Positions 1 through 12,300 of a stretch of 64,000 bases of DNA are shown piece by piece (position 1 is the stretch's first letter; every line of letters begins with the position of its first letter). The position numbers and the translations under genes are program-made. The notes beneath the pieces were generated by a model, which did not search any database, had not been told where the DNA came from, and saw only the letters and a list, made by a program, of their open reading frames with translations. Origin of the DNA: Paracentrotus lividus (lineage: Eukaryota; Echinodermata; Echinoidea; Camarodonta; Echinidae); contig CALNVZ010003426.1 of assembly GCA_940671915.1 (NCBI GenBank), positions 51,427,268 to 51,491,267 on the forward strand, given 5' to 3'.

Positions 1-1465
1 AAATATCAAATTTTACATCAGGGTAAAAAATGCCGTAAGTTTTACCTACCTTGTTCGTTTTCAGCAATTTTCTCAGAGAAATTTCGGCATCAGATGCTCT
101 CACGACGATATATTTTCGTATACAGTTCATATGAACAACATTGTGGTGCACACACCGGTCACCGGTCACCGGTCGACGGTCACGACATGATTTGCTTCAG
201 GTGGCCCATATTACCTGCTGGCCCATAGTACCTGCATGTACCCTACTAATCAATTTGCAGGTTCCTTGTCTCTAAATGTAAAAACTAAAATTATCTCCTT
301 CACATAAATTTTTAGAGAGAGGACTGGAAAACTGTCAATTTGGGAATCGCAGATGTATTTGGATGACTTTAAATGATTTGCAAACATACATAACCCCCAC
401 TTTGTCTTTATTGAACCCAGATACAATCTGCTTTGAAACACTTAACCCCCTTAGAAATGTATCATTGCCCTTTGAAGACTACCGAGAGATCGATGTTTTC
501 ACCGACAAGTGTCTCTGAAGTCTTTAGTGAAATTGTTACACTTTTAGAAAAATGGTACTTTCGGGGGCAAATCTATTTCATCCCTTCTGTTGCCGCACTC
601 CTCAGGTCGCTTTGGGTTACTAAAACTTACGTGATTAACACGAGTAATGCATGTATATACATCATACAGCTTCACATATTGGCTCCAACAAAATATTTAA
701 AATACACTCTATTCTATCGAAATGGATATGGATAATATACATTAAGAATTGAATGTGCATTTTTTTCCATGAATTCGTTTCACAGATGAAGTATATTCTA
801 TCTAATATACACAAATAAACATAAAGAAATCCAATATAAAACTAATAACACTGCCTCATTTAATGATTATGCATTCGAGAACTAATAAGCACAATCCATT
901 AAATTATTTGTTGTAAAAATAGCTATAATTACAACCTTGCTTTCTTTCTTTCTGATCTATTTGCAGAAAAGACGACGATTTGACAACATCCGTCTCATTA
1001 GCGAAAATTAGGAAACCCAGGTGAATTCACAAGACATCTCATGTCGATCATGACGTACATGTGATTGGAAATCCTCCATCTTTAAGACAGTCACGTGACT
1101 AAGTGATGTGTCTCCGCATCTCAACAGTATATCTGGCATCGAAGTGATTGCATTGGATCGACTGGCTACAACGGTAAAATGATATTAATCTTAGCTACTG
1201 GAATGCTAATGTAAGATTGAAACGGAGATTCCCCCTCACACTTGATGTTTTTGTTTCCGTAAAATCTTGGGTAATTTCGCTGTGTATGAGACAGACAAAT
1301 CTTCAAGCAACCCTAAGATGTTTCAAAAGGACGCATCAAGCGATACTGTACTCCAGAGCTCAGTGATCACATCATGTTTCCCTAGGGTGATATGTTCTTT
1401 AACAAAAAGATTTGCATGGTTCGGAGTAATTATTCTGTCTTATCACACCTAGGACAGGGGGCCAC
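1..1465. other. Upstream non-coding stretch (possible 5' UTR exons of the WSD-like gene)
   Basis: No convincing coding region. Short tandem copies of a CACCGGT-type motif lie at about 148-184. A possible non-coding 5' exon sits at about 966-1020, between an acceptor-like TTTGCAG and a donor-like CAG/GTGAAT, and an acceptor-like CACACCTAG lies just before the start codon at 1466. These would suit 5' UTR exons of the following gene but are not proven. The short open frames here look like chance. Confidence 0.4.
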
Positions 1466-4400
1466 ATGGAGCCCGATAAAAGCTCCATGAACTCGCAGAG
1501 TGCCAGTGAGAAGCACACTGTATCTTTCTTCACACGTTGTAGTGTCATCGCTTTCTCCGTCGTGTGGATTTTTGTTAGTATTCCAATCTTAGCCATCGTC
1601 ATGGCGGTAGTGATCATCGCATGGGTGATCTATCGACTCAATTCATGTTGCTCCCATATACTAGGGAGTTGCCCAGAGTTTCTAACAGCTACTGAGCTAT
1701 ACTGGCTCTTCACTAGTAAAGGATCGTCATCTGTAATACAGTGCCTTATACAGCTTGATAGATGTGCCACGGTGAGCTCAATACGCAATGTTATCTCCAA
1801 CAGACTTTCAAATTCAAATACCGCTGGATTTGTTTCATTCCCACGGCTCCAGAAACGCTTAGTGCGAACTTGGATTTCTTGTGCATGGTACCTGGACAAC
1901 GATTTTTCCTTAGAGAATCATGTGAGTGAAATGGAGGGGAAGTTTAAGTCCGAAGGAGACGTCGAGTCTCATATCGCACTGATGGCGAATAAGGATTTAG
2001 AATACGAAAGACCACTGTGGAATATCCAAGTTCTTCAATGTGGATGGGAAAACAAGACGTATCTTCTGATCCGAGTCCATCCTTGTTTTGCAAATGGAGA
2101 TGCCCTTATTGAACTTCTATGTCAACCCCTAGAGGGCGCCCGTTCACATAAACAACCTGAAGAGGAAAACTCTTCTTCCCCCTTATTAAGCATCATCAGT
2201 GGTGTTCTGTTCGGTCCGCTACTCTTAGCATACTTTAAGGTATCTTCCCGAAGTAATTCTCCCAATGTCTTTCCCGGGTTGGTTCCTAGCGGCAAACATT
2301 CAATTGCTTGGTCTCGTCTGATAAACCTTCAACAGGTCCTCGAAAGCAAAGCCGTAGCGAACTGCCAACTCACGGACTTCGCGCTGTGTGCCGCTTCTGG
2401 TACTGTCCGCTCCATCCTGCAACACGGTACCAAGGATCAATCAGAGACGTTCATGACCAATCTCTTGTATAGCTTCCAAAGATGCAGTGACACTTGCATC
2501 TTCAGTTGTGCACCAGAAGTGCCTTGGGATTCCCAATTCGCGACCATCCCAGTGCAGTTACCATTGCGAACCGAAGGAATCATCCCTCGCTTGTGGGACA
2601 CTCTACACACCACCAGAACTCTCCAGCAATACTGTGCACAGTCCATATCTAGTGGGATCCTACAAACCCTCATACTTCTCATTCCGTCCAAAGTATCTGC
2701 ACTGTGGCTCTCCAGGACACTCGCGAGTGGGCAGTGCCTCGTAAGTTGTTTCTCCGCGTCACCAACAACTTTGTCTGTGGCTGATGTCGCAGTGTCAAAC
2801 ATAGTCCAGTGGTTTCCACCAGGGAGGAATGCCTTCATGAGCCTTACAGTGCAGACCTATCATAATGAACTTCGTGTTGGTGTAGTTGTAGATACATGCT
2901 TGTATGCAAAGGCTAATAAAATCGCAGAACAGTTTGCAACTGAGGTGAGGTTGATTTTTTTCTTAGAAATTAAGCAGTCAGTAGGTTAAAGACATTTTGT
3001 CCAAATGACTTGACTATGTGGAATTTAAACTGCAAGATCCCCATTTCTCCCGGTCAGAAGGGAAAAATGCAGCTAAAAAGAATATGTAGTGCTCTGACAA
3101 AATGAACATTACCAAATATTAGTATGAATATATTATTGAAAGATAGGTGAATCACTGCTTGAACATTAATGTAGGCCACTGTGTTCGATTTGCAATTTTT
3201 CGGCTTTCCAAGGGCTCTCCAAACATTTACATAAACCAGAGGATCTCAAGTAACGGTACACAAGTAACAAAATACACAAGATCGTCATGTCAACGAATTG
3301 CAAATTAATTGGGCTCTGTACTCATTTCAATCATTAAAGGGAATTTGTAAAATGACAAGTAATAATCAGGTTGTTTTGTTTTTTTCAATTGTCGTTTTAG
3401 ATCGACACGCTTGTCGCATTTTTGGCCCATCGCCGAGTTCGGCGGAAACACCGGCATAAGAAGAGCGACGATTTTGAAGACATAGATGAATTTGTAAGTA
3501 AATATGAAGAGCTCATTTGCAAAGGTGGTTATAGAGCCAGTTTTCACCAAATTCGACTTTGTTTTTGTCTTTATGCTTATTGTATTGACTTTTAGTACCT
3601 CTATAAAAGTGATACCAAAGAAAAGTGATGCATCACATCGAAATCAGACACAAGTCGCCGAGCAAATTTAGCACAGTGTATAGGAAATCAGCAAAATAAT
3701 AAAAATTGTTTTATTTGGCAGGATATATATTTTTTTATTTTCTGAATTTTCAATGTTTCATATGTGCTGTGTGGAAAAAAAAATGAATACAAACAGTAAT
3801 GGGAAAGTATTTAAAAATGAATTATATTGCCGATATCTTTTACTCTTTTCTAGCGACTTGTGTCTGATTTTGATATGACGAGTCACAAAAGTTGAAATAT
3901 CATCAAGATGTGGACAAAAAAAAAAAAAATATGAAATATCTGTTTTATAACAGTACTGCCAGTATACCCTGATACAGCTTTAAATGATTATAATCAAACT
4001 GAAACTCAAATTGATAAATTTTGAAACTGTGCATAATGCCCAACATTTTATAAATAACTGGTGCAACTATTTGGTTGAATAAACATGATAAATAAACGAT
4101 CCTGGACACGATGTTTCTAACATTGTTTGAGTAGGTTACCTAACTGGTTCTCGCCCTAATAATACTTGATTAGTGGTACAACTATTTGGTAAAATAAACT
4201 TGATGAATGTTAATTTTACCAAATTTTCCTTTCCTTGACTCATTTTGTTGTTTGATTAGGATGACTACCTGGACCAAGAAAACGACCAGGATGTGACATT
4301 CAATGATGAGATCTGTCGACCCTGCTGGTCTCAACGTGATGCTGACATCATCCAGGATGAACAGGACCAACCACAAACCAGTCAACAGAGCTCCTTAGAG

Positions 4401-4769
4401 ATCATCCAGTTAGATGAACCGTCGTCTCCATCAACCGCCGACGGCTGTCGAGAACGTTCACATCAGCTCTCCACAAAGACGAAACCTACGTTGGAGGTCA
4501 AAAACGACACAGGACATCGACTTAACCCACAGGATGGAGTCACTATCCATGTCGTCAGCGAGGACGTGCAAGCCTCGGTGATCGACGTTGAGGCAGTAGA
4601 TGGTGGAGGATTATCCTCTGGTGATCGACGACCTCCGAACACTCCTCGTCGTGAGAGTCATGGTATGACGGTCATTACATCCGTAGCTGTCAATGTCTTT
4701 GATACTCAGCAACCATTTGACTTTTCGCCTTCTGTTGAACGACGTCTGAGCGTTCCTGCTGATGTGTGA
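1466..4769 (+). CDS. WS/DGAT (WSD) family O-acyltransferase-like membrane protein, degenerate active site
   Basis: Three exons are seen: 1466-2944, 3401-3493 and 4260-4769. All junctions are phase 0 with GT-AG borders (GTGAGG, GTAAGT donors; TTTTAG, GATTAG acceptors), giving 693 residues. The open frame continuing to 2989 is intron read-through. The family (wax ester synthase/diacylglycerol acyltransferase) joins acyl-CoA to alcohols or diacylglycerol. Visible features are a hydrophobic membrane anchor at residues ~24-57, the conserved RPLW at ~182-185, the active-site region at ~203-215, and a C-terminal WS/DGAT_C-like domain at ~420-493. A basic stretch (RRVRRKHRHKK) in exon 2 and a Ser/Asp-rich, probably disordered tail in exon 3 follow. 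The family motif HHxxxDG reads H205-P-C-F-A-N-G211, so the catalytic second His is Pro and the Asp is Asn. It may therefore be a non-catalytic paralogue. Family call is good; function is open. Possible AATAAA signals lie at 5323 and 5342. Confidence 0.87.
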
Positions 4770-4787
4770 TAATTTTACATTGTGTCT

Positions 4788-4818
<31 letters not shown>

Positions 4819-5039
4819 ATTATTATTTTTTTTAAACGGAAAAAACTAGCAGGACATCATGGGTATAGAGCCTGTTACAAACGGTAATGTCGCATCGACG
4901 CATGTCACACCAAAGCACTTGTTTACGTCTGGGACTTTCACCGAAAGACGTCACTAGGATTTGAGCGTCCGTAAAATCCGTATCAGATTGTAGAATGATG
5001 CAGAGAAAATCACTAAAATAATTTGAATAATTTACATAA

Positions 5040-5215
5040 TGGACAAGACAAATTAGACTACAAATTGATAGGGATCGGACCGAGGTTCGAATCCCAGTCA
5101 CGTCTTTCGGATGGTGACGTCAAAGGTTGGTCCCAGATGCGTCGCTGGAAAAGTAATGGTTGTAACATGGTCTGCAAAGGCCTTTACAAACCTGCCCCAG
5201 AAGTACGCCTATGAG
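5040..5215 (+). repeat. SINE-like segment with tRNA-type B box
   Basis: GGTTCGAATCC at 5084-5094 fits a pol III B box perfectly. A clear A box is not visible upstream, so at most this is a tRNA-derived SINE remnant. The following sequence (to about 5215) carries a GACGTC-rich body whose words recur inverted in 4860-4960, suggesting a second, opposite copy. Confidence 0.35.
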
Positions 5216-5648
5216 ATATTTTTGTTTTAATTTTTGAATTCGTTTCTTTATTATGTTTAAGCTTAAATAATCCATCAGAAACTCGTTTGTGACGCAAGAT
5301 ATCCAGATACTTAAAATTCCATAATAAAGGTTATGAAATCTAATAAAAATCAAAACAACAACTCACAGGCCTATGTATTTCTTTAATTGAAAATGAATTA
5401 TGTGATCGTGACGCAGCCAGGGGGATTATATGGCCCTGGAATCACATGGCGTCGCTATGCAACGCTGGTGTTCATTCGTCATTGCCGCCATCATCTACCC
5501 AATCTTTCATTATGTTATAGACAGTTTTTCTTTTCTGCATACAAAGTAGAGAGTGGTTGGGGCTAATTGTTTCTCACCCAATGGTACATTAAATTCCAAA
5601 ATAAAAGTAAAAGAAAAAAAAAAGGGGGAGAGGGCATTGTATTCAAAA

Positions 5649-5775
5649 TAACCCTTTTTTTTTATTTATACACAATTTTTTTAGATTTTCCCAATTATCT
5701 TTCAAAATACATCTTACGCCCTACAGAGCTTAAAAACATACACACTGTATGTCATGGAAAAATATATAACACACC
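5649..5775. repeat. Diverged fragment of the ~590 bp hairpin family
   Basis: The order of words (ACACAATTTTTTTAGATTTTCCC, then ATTATCTTTCAAAATACATCTT in shortened form, then TATGTCATGGAAAAATATAT, then ACACAC) matches the inner half-arm of the intact hairpin elements at 24638-25226 and 28824-29415. Only one arm is present, so it is a broken copy. Confidence 0.5.
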
Positions 5776-5784
5776 CCTGTAGAT

Positions 5785-5926
5785 CAGGGGAGCATTTCAT
5801 GAAACAAAATATTCACTGATTCTCACTGACAACTGTTATAAGCTACTGATATGCTTGCATCTGATTGGCCGAGAGCAAATTTTTCGGATAAAACGTCCGA
5901 CAAGTCCTTTCGTGAAACGCCCCCCT
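5785..5926. mobile_element. MITE family B, copy 1 (GTCGGA inverted-repeat element)
   Basis: About 140 bp bounded by imperfect inverted ends AGGGGAGCATTTCATGA and TCGTGAAACGCCCCCCT. The core GATTGGCCGAGAGCAAAT and the inner GATAAAACGTCCGAC are shared with copies at 36744, 37286 and 48503. It has no coding capacity, which suits a non-autonomous DNA transposon. Confidence 0.75.
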
Positions 5927-6540
5927 GAAGACAAGTTAAAATATGAGAAATAGTGGAGAAATTCTTTTTAGATCTTCTTGTAAACTATTTATGTATACTG
6001 TAACTCTGCAGGTTGATATAATTACTTTATCCAAGTTTTATCTTTACTATGGGTCGTGCAATAAGTGAATTACAAAAAAATCATCCAATTATTTATTCAT
6101 TTGTATAGAAGCCCATAATGCAATAGCAGAAAGTAAGTGCAGTAGTTTAATTAACCTACAGCACACATAACTTTAAATGGCCGTCAGCATAAAAACATGT
6201 AATACATTTTTGGTTATGCATTATCTTTTTATTACGGCATTGTAATACTTTGCGTCATTGTTTATACAATTGCAGTTCTTTTTTATCATTTGGAAAAAAA
6301 AATAAATGAGTAAATGTATTGATTTGAATTGAACTGAATTTTAAAAAAATAAGTGTATCAGTAAAATCATTAAAACAACAGTTTCTTTTTTACATATATG
6401 GCCCAATGTAAAGCTCTTATTAATTAAAACTGTTTTCAAATATTGTATAAATACAAATTCCTATTATTTTTTATTATATGTAAATCTCCCTCCATAACTA
6501 CTTATCTTACTCCGTGTTATTCACTTGTCATCGGTAGTCT

Positions 6541-6564
6541 NNNNNNNNNNNNNNNNNNNNNNNN
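6541..6564. other. Assembly gap (24 N)
   Basis: Run of N, followed by TCCCTCCC-type simple sequence, so probably a collapsed low-complexity tract. Confidence 0.99.
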
Positions 6565-6891
6565 TCCTCCCTCCATTTCCCTCCCTCCCTCTCTTTCTTG
6601 TTGGCCCAAATTCATGAAGGCGGGACGTTATTCCAGACGTGCTACAAATGTCCATCGACTTCCACATGATACCGTGTTGAAAAGGAGCGGACTATCTTTG
6701 TCCATGAATTACTTATAATAGTAACCCTTGACAAAAATTTGTCCGCTGTTTATGGTACTGTATGGAAAAAAGTGGTCATTTTAGCCCGTCTAGAATTGTC
6801 ATGCCTTTGTGAATTCGAGCTCCTATTTAGCATCTCACTCCATCTTTCTTTATCCTACCCAATGTCACACACGTAGCTTAGCTTTACCATC

Positions 6892-7026
6892 CAGTGGCGG
6901 ATCCAGGAGGGGCGTAGGGGATGCCCCACTCTTTAATTTGGAACCAGTTTGGTACATGCTAAAACAGACCAATTTCAGCACCCCCCCCCCCCTTTCCCCC
7001 ATTTCAAAATCTTGGATCCGCCACTG
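6892..7026. mobile_element. Short MITE with CAGTGGCGGATCCA ends
   Basis: 135 bp with terminal inverted repeats CAGTGGCGGATCCA and TGGATCCGCCACTG. CAGTGGCG-type ends are common in hAT-related MITEs of animals. A clear 8 bp target duplication is not visible. A related, more diverged unit is at 27578-27712. Confidence 0.7.
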
Positions 7027-8246
7027 CCAGTACATAATTGCAATTCAACGAGTGCTAATATACATCGCTTATCACGTGAATATCACAAGTTTTATTTATT
7101 GAATTCTTACTAGCAATTTATAGATTGTCATGAAAATGAATGATTGCATATTTACATACACAATGAATGTCATCATATGTACAATTGTCTTATTTTCTGC
7201 TTTGTATATTTTCTACACATATATTTCAGTTGTCAATAAATATCATTAAACACAACATGATTAACTTGCTTCCCTTCATTTTATTTCATTGTTAAGTTTT
7301 AATTTTATAGGCAGCTTTCTGGGGGCTCTTAACATTGAACATATACGACACCTACATGTATACATAACATTTCTGAAGGTACAGGCAAACCTGTACAAAC
7401 AAACTTAAGAAAACTTTTTTTTATATTAGAATTAAATTTCAAAGAAGAACTGGTAAAATTAGCCTTTTATAATGAAAATTAATAATTATTACTAGTATTA
7501 TTTTGAAGAAATATTTTCCACATTAAGTTAAAGGGTCTCCTTTTTTTCATTTGATATGTCTTTGTCTTCTGAAGACTTTTCTCTATCCAATAATAAAAAT
7601 ACCACAATGTAAAAATGCTGCAATACAATATAATACTATCATATTAAATCTATACTAAAATAATATTTGAAAGGTGAGTTCACTGAACAGTTTACAGCCA
7701 AACACAGGTTATAAAAAGGCAAGGTTGTGAGCAATTGTAAAACCATTGTAAAACCAATTAATATTTACCCTATGAATAAATAAATGCATACATATAAAGC
7801 ACAAATGCACAGGCACAACATACATGCACACAAATGACATAAATAACACAAGTCATGAAAAATAAGGCTCAAATTTGCAGTACAACTTTAGCTTAGGCTA
7901 ACATTGTCCATTGAGTTCAGTGCAAAGAACAGCATATAATCTTTATCCATAGTTTGTTTTAATTTGGAGCCATAGACAAGATTTATCTGCTGCTCAACAG
8001 GGCACTCCTAGGAAAAAAGTAGACAGTTTTTGTCCGACTAAAGTTAGACCACATTTGTGTACTTCGGCCAAACTGTACACAAAGATGATATTTAATCTAT
8101 ACACTGGATTTCGGTCAAAATGTACACAAAGAAGATATTTAACCAAAGCACTGGATTGAAAATAAATAACACTTATTTCAGAAAATGATGATAAAACTTA
8201 AGTAAATTGCCACTCAGTATAAAACAATGTTGACTAACATTCATTT

Positions 8247-9167
8247 GGTCTCACACCACAAGGTCTAATTCCATTTCGTCAACAACTAGATTACCTCTTG
8301 TTCTAATGGCCACTTCGCCTATTCAAAATTTTGTCTAATCCTCATTTTGTCTAATCCTCATTTTGACTAATCCTCATTTTGTCTAATCCTCATTTTGTCT
8401 AATCCCCATTTTGACTAATCCTCATTTTGTCTAATCCTCATTTTGTCTAATCCCCATTTTGACTAATCCTCATTTTGTCTAATCCTCATTTTGTCTAATC
8501 CCCATTTTGACTAATGCCCACTTGGTCTAACACCACTTAAAGCGAAACTAGTGTTTTGATCATGACATTGAAATGTGAAAAAAGACACTGTCTAAAAGTG
8601 GTTTGGAGAGGTTGATAACATTTCACCTAAGCATTATTTTGTGTTGTGAGGTTTTGGTATCACCAAAGTGATAAGTAATTAACTCAATTCAGCTTTGAGT
8701 CACATGCACTTACACAGAAGTGCATGTATGGGGCAACACAAAATGTTCCGGACCCGAACATGTCAGCTGTGTGGTATATTTTGGATCATATTATGACTAT
8801 AAGGACATTTGAAGAGCAATCTCTTCTTGTGGAGCTTTTTATTATGACATTCTTCCCAAATATCATGAATATAATAGGAAAGCTCACAATAATACTCTTG
8901 ATCTTTCCCACACCTTCCCACTACTCTAGATTCCCTTTAATCAATTTCCGAACTGGTAACAGACCAAATATTCATTGGAAATTAGATTTTTAAAATGCAA
9001 TTAGACCATTTCGCTATGAGACAAATTTGGCAATTTGACCAAGTTGTCATTAGATCAAGTGACAATTAGACCAAGGGGAAGTTAGACCAAACTGTTAATC
9101 GACCAAATATGTTTGGCTCATGTGGTATTACACAATCAGATAATTATACCAACTACTGTTAGACCAA
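8247..9167. repeat. Foldback-like element built from GGTCTAAT words
   Basis: The left part (8247-8532) is rich in TTTGGTCTAAT/TTTTGTCTAAT words. The right part (about 8997-9167) carries their reverse complements (ATTAGACCAA, TTAGACCAA). The middle, about 465 bp, is unrelated AT-rich sequence. The organisation is that of a foldback element with arms made of short repeated words. Related pieces lie at 10945-11165 and 13900-13985. Confidence 0.55.
8329..8516 (+). repeat. 16 bp minisatellite with 48 bp higher-order unit
   Basis: About 12 tandem copies of CATTTTGTCTAATCCT. Variant units recur in fixed order: a plain unit, a unit ending CCCC, then a unit with GAC instead of GTC. Three such 48 bp trimers follow each other. 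This shows amplification of a trimer after the monomers had diverged. Confidence 0.9.
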
Positions 9168-9307
9168 GTGGATACAAACAATAATTTCTGACTGATGATG
9201 TAGGACATTACAAAACAAATGTTGAAGGTTAAATTGTTCAACAACAAATTTTAATTATGATGGAGTCCAATACAAGATACAGTTGACCACCTGTTTTACC
9301 TGCAATG

Positions 9308-12300
9308 TCATCTCGGAATGAAGCCTTTCCTCTTGGGCACGGCAGCTGCAACTGACGACTCCCAGTTCCCAGTGTTGTAATACCTCAGTAGGATCTCAAA
9401 GACTGTAATGACAATTCAGTAAAGTACTCTAAGGGTTTCCACTACATATACCCTGTCTTCCCTCCTATGCCTAATTATCCCGTTTTATTTACCCAAGGTA
9501 GCCACTTCATAACATTTTGTGCAGAATTCTGTTATTATTACCACAAGGGTCCTTGCTAAAAGGCACCATATTTTGAAGTCTTTGGTACAAACTGCTCTTC
9601 ATGCAGCAAGAAGGGCTACCTACAATGGCCAGTTGACTGTAATAACAAGTCAGCAAGTACTGTCAGGGTTTCCACTTTATTGAAAATTCTGTGACTTTTT
9701 CCTGAAGGATTTTCAAAATTCCATGATAATTATTTCAAACCTTTTCAACCTATTTTGATGCATATAAACAACTTCTTATCAAATTCCACAACTTTTCCCT
9801 GATTTCTACATGTATGTTTTCCAGGTAGAGTGGGAACCCTGCACGTACAGTCTGTGTCAAATAAAATGGTACAAGTGGAAAACATTTTTTATAGTATGAA
9901 GATTAATCACAGCCTGCTATTGTTTGGTATTTTCAAAAAGCAGGAAGATCAGGCTTTCACCTGCAATTTTTTTCATCACATTTGGTGTAGTAATTTTTGA
10001 AATATGACTAGTTTTCTACAATCAAGAAAAATCCATTTTTCGCACGCCGTCCCATGCCTTTGTGTATAGGTTTCGCAAAATGGCCATGAAGTGCTCAATT
10101 TAGATTTTTTCCTCATCGCACAAATTTTAGCATAACTTTTGTTTTACGAAAGCAAATTATACAGAACAAAGTGCATCAGCAAGAAAAATTATTTGGCTTT
10201 ATTCTGGTACCACATACACACATTATTTGAAAATATTTCACACCTAAATATTTTTTTCCGACTGTACCATTTTTTTTGACACAGACTGTAGAATGCAATG
10301 ACAATGCAGCATAGACAAAGTACTGTTGACATAATATTATGATCATCATTTCTCTCTCTCCCATCCCTTTCTCGAGCTCGCCCTCACTCTCTGTTTTTGG
10401 AATTCATTCCCCCTATGGATACAGTAAGTCAATAACAGCCATTTTAACCATTTTAGTACTGGGATGTTCATACAAAAATAAATGAAACGGCTGTTTTCAA
10501 CTTGCTGGGCGGGCATCATAGAGGAAATGTAACTACGCATACATCCCTTTAAACCTACCTTGATTAATGGCAAGTACTTGGCTGAATGTTCCTCTATCTG
10601 AATGCTTCATGCATCTCAATATAGGTAGCTTGGCAGTGTGGACACCTCTCTCGCTGGCAAGGTCAAATGTCACATTCTATATGAATGAAATAACGACATT
10701 AGTTAAAACCAAATTATTCTCGGTCTGATGCATGTCTCATTAATATAAGAGAGGCCCTCTAAGGTTAGAGTATACCTGCCGTCACCTAAGTTTATGATCA
10801 TTTTCCAGAAATGTCAAGCATTTCAACCCCAAATGTTGTTAAAGTACATTTAATTTTTTTTTTAAAGTGCAAAATCACGATATCAAACCGATTTATTCAA
10901 TTTAAGAAAACTTCACAGCAAACATTTGTGACATACATTGTACCTTGTTTTGTCCACTTGGTCTAATTGCCAATTCATATAGGTAATGATCATATTGTTT
11001 AATTATATTTTGTTTAATTCAAAAATGGAAATTCGCTTTATTACCAGTTTGTTCATGTAATCAACTAAGTGGATTTAGACCAAGTGGACATATGAAATGG
11101 GCATTCAACAAAATGGTTTGATAGATGAAATGGCAATTAGACAAAGTGGAATTAGACCATATGGATGAGTCCAAACAGACAGGAGTTAAAGAGGATTTAC
11201 CGAATAAACAAAGAACTGGACTAGAAACTCACAGTTACTACTGATTCATCCACTAGTCCACCGATGATGTACACTTTATTTTCCTGAATTTCAGTCAAGA
11301 CTAAAAAAAAAAACACAGAAAGAATAATGCCAAGGGAAATATTACGGTTACTCATGGTACATCTCTTAAAACTGAATTTGATATCAATTTTGCAATACTT
11401 AGTAAATATCAATCGACTACTGTAGAGTCAACGGAATCCTATGAAGCTTTTACATAATCAGTCAATTGCACTAACATTATTATTTATATACCATTTAAAA
11501 AGAAACAATGGCCTATGGACAAGATCAATCTATGAGCCTTCCAATTCAAAGCACATTAACATGGAATAATGACTGTTTATTTCTTGAATACATCTACATT
11601 ATCCACTCTGAATGCACCTCAAAAGTTTTGAGTTTGAATTAAATATTAGGGCCAGTCAAAAGAATGGGTTAAAAAATTTGGAATGCAGTCAGAAATTCCA
11701 TAATCCAGGAATGTACAACAAAATTACTTGTGGCATTTCTGCTCACTCCGCCTCATTATAAAGTAACTAGAGTACAAAAAAAAATAGCAAACATTTATCA
11801 TACATTTAAAACTTCATACTAACAACTTTCCTTACCATTTGGAGAATCGGGAGTAAGATAAACAAGTTCTTCCTGAGAAAATATTGCACTGTAATGTTGA
11901 CAGGTCTTGTTAATCTGAACAAAAAAGAATAAAAAACACAGACACTTCATATTGTGGCAAAATGAACAATAACAACTCATTATTCATGTTTATCTTTTGT
12001 CCAATCTATTCCGTTCATAATCCTTGTTTCCATCAAAAACTGTATAAGTGGTTATTTTGGCGAATTTCACGAGTCGGTCATCGCGAAAATTTCCACTTCT
12101 GTACAAGGCTATTTATAGTAATGAAGTCATAACCAAAATTATGAAATTTTGCTCTCACAAATTTCCCCAACTAGTCCAAAATCGCGAAAATTTCTGTACA
12201 CGAAATTATATTGGCTTATGCAGTATACCAAATTATTTTTTTTTTAATTAATGGATAGTTTTCACACTGGAAAAAGGCTGAACTATGTTAATATGATCTC

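Larger units (their letters stand above)
4770..9307. other. Non-coding stretch between the WSD-like gene and the TRMT10B-like gene 3' end
   Basis: The two genes converge here. The stretch holds the 3' UTR of the WSD-like gene (end not fixed), a SINE-like segment near 5040-5215, a foldback fragment at 5649-5775, a MITE at 5785-5926, the N gap, a CAGTGGCGG-ended MITE at 6892-7026, and the GGTCTAAT foldback and minisatellite at 8247-9167. 7030-8240 is AT-rich with no structure I recognise. The open frames here have no recognisable domain. Confidence 0.6.

Noticed and set aside
1267..1452. 61-codon plus frame just before the WSD-like start
   Set aside because: Starts without ATG and shows no similarity to the family; probably 5' UTR or intron.
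2437..2838. 133-codon frame antisense to the WSD-like gene
   Set aside because: Shadow of a recognised coding exon; no family features.
2945..2989. C-terminal VRLIFFLEIKQSVG of the long frame at 1466
   Set aside because: It reads through a GTGAGG donor into the intron; exons at 3401 and 4260 continue the protein in phase.
8329..8516. Regular repeats that could look like a CRISPR array
   Set aside because: Units are contiguous 16-mers with no spacers, in a eukaryotic genome.
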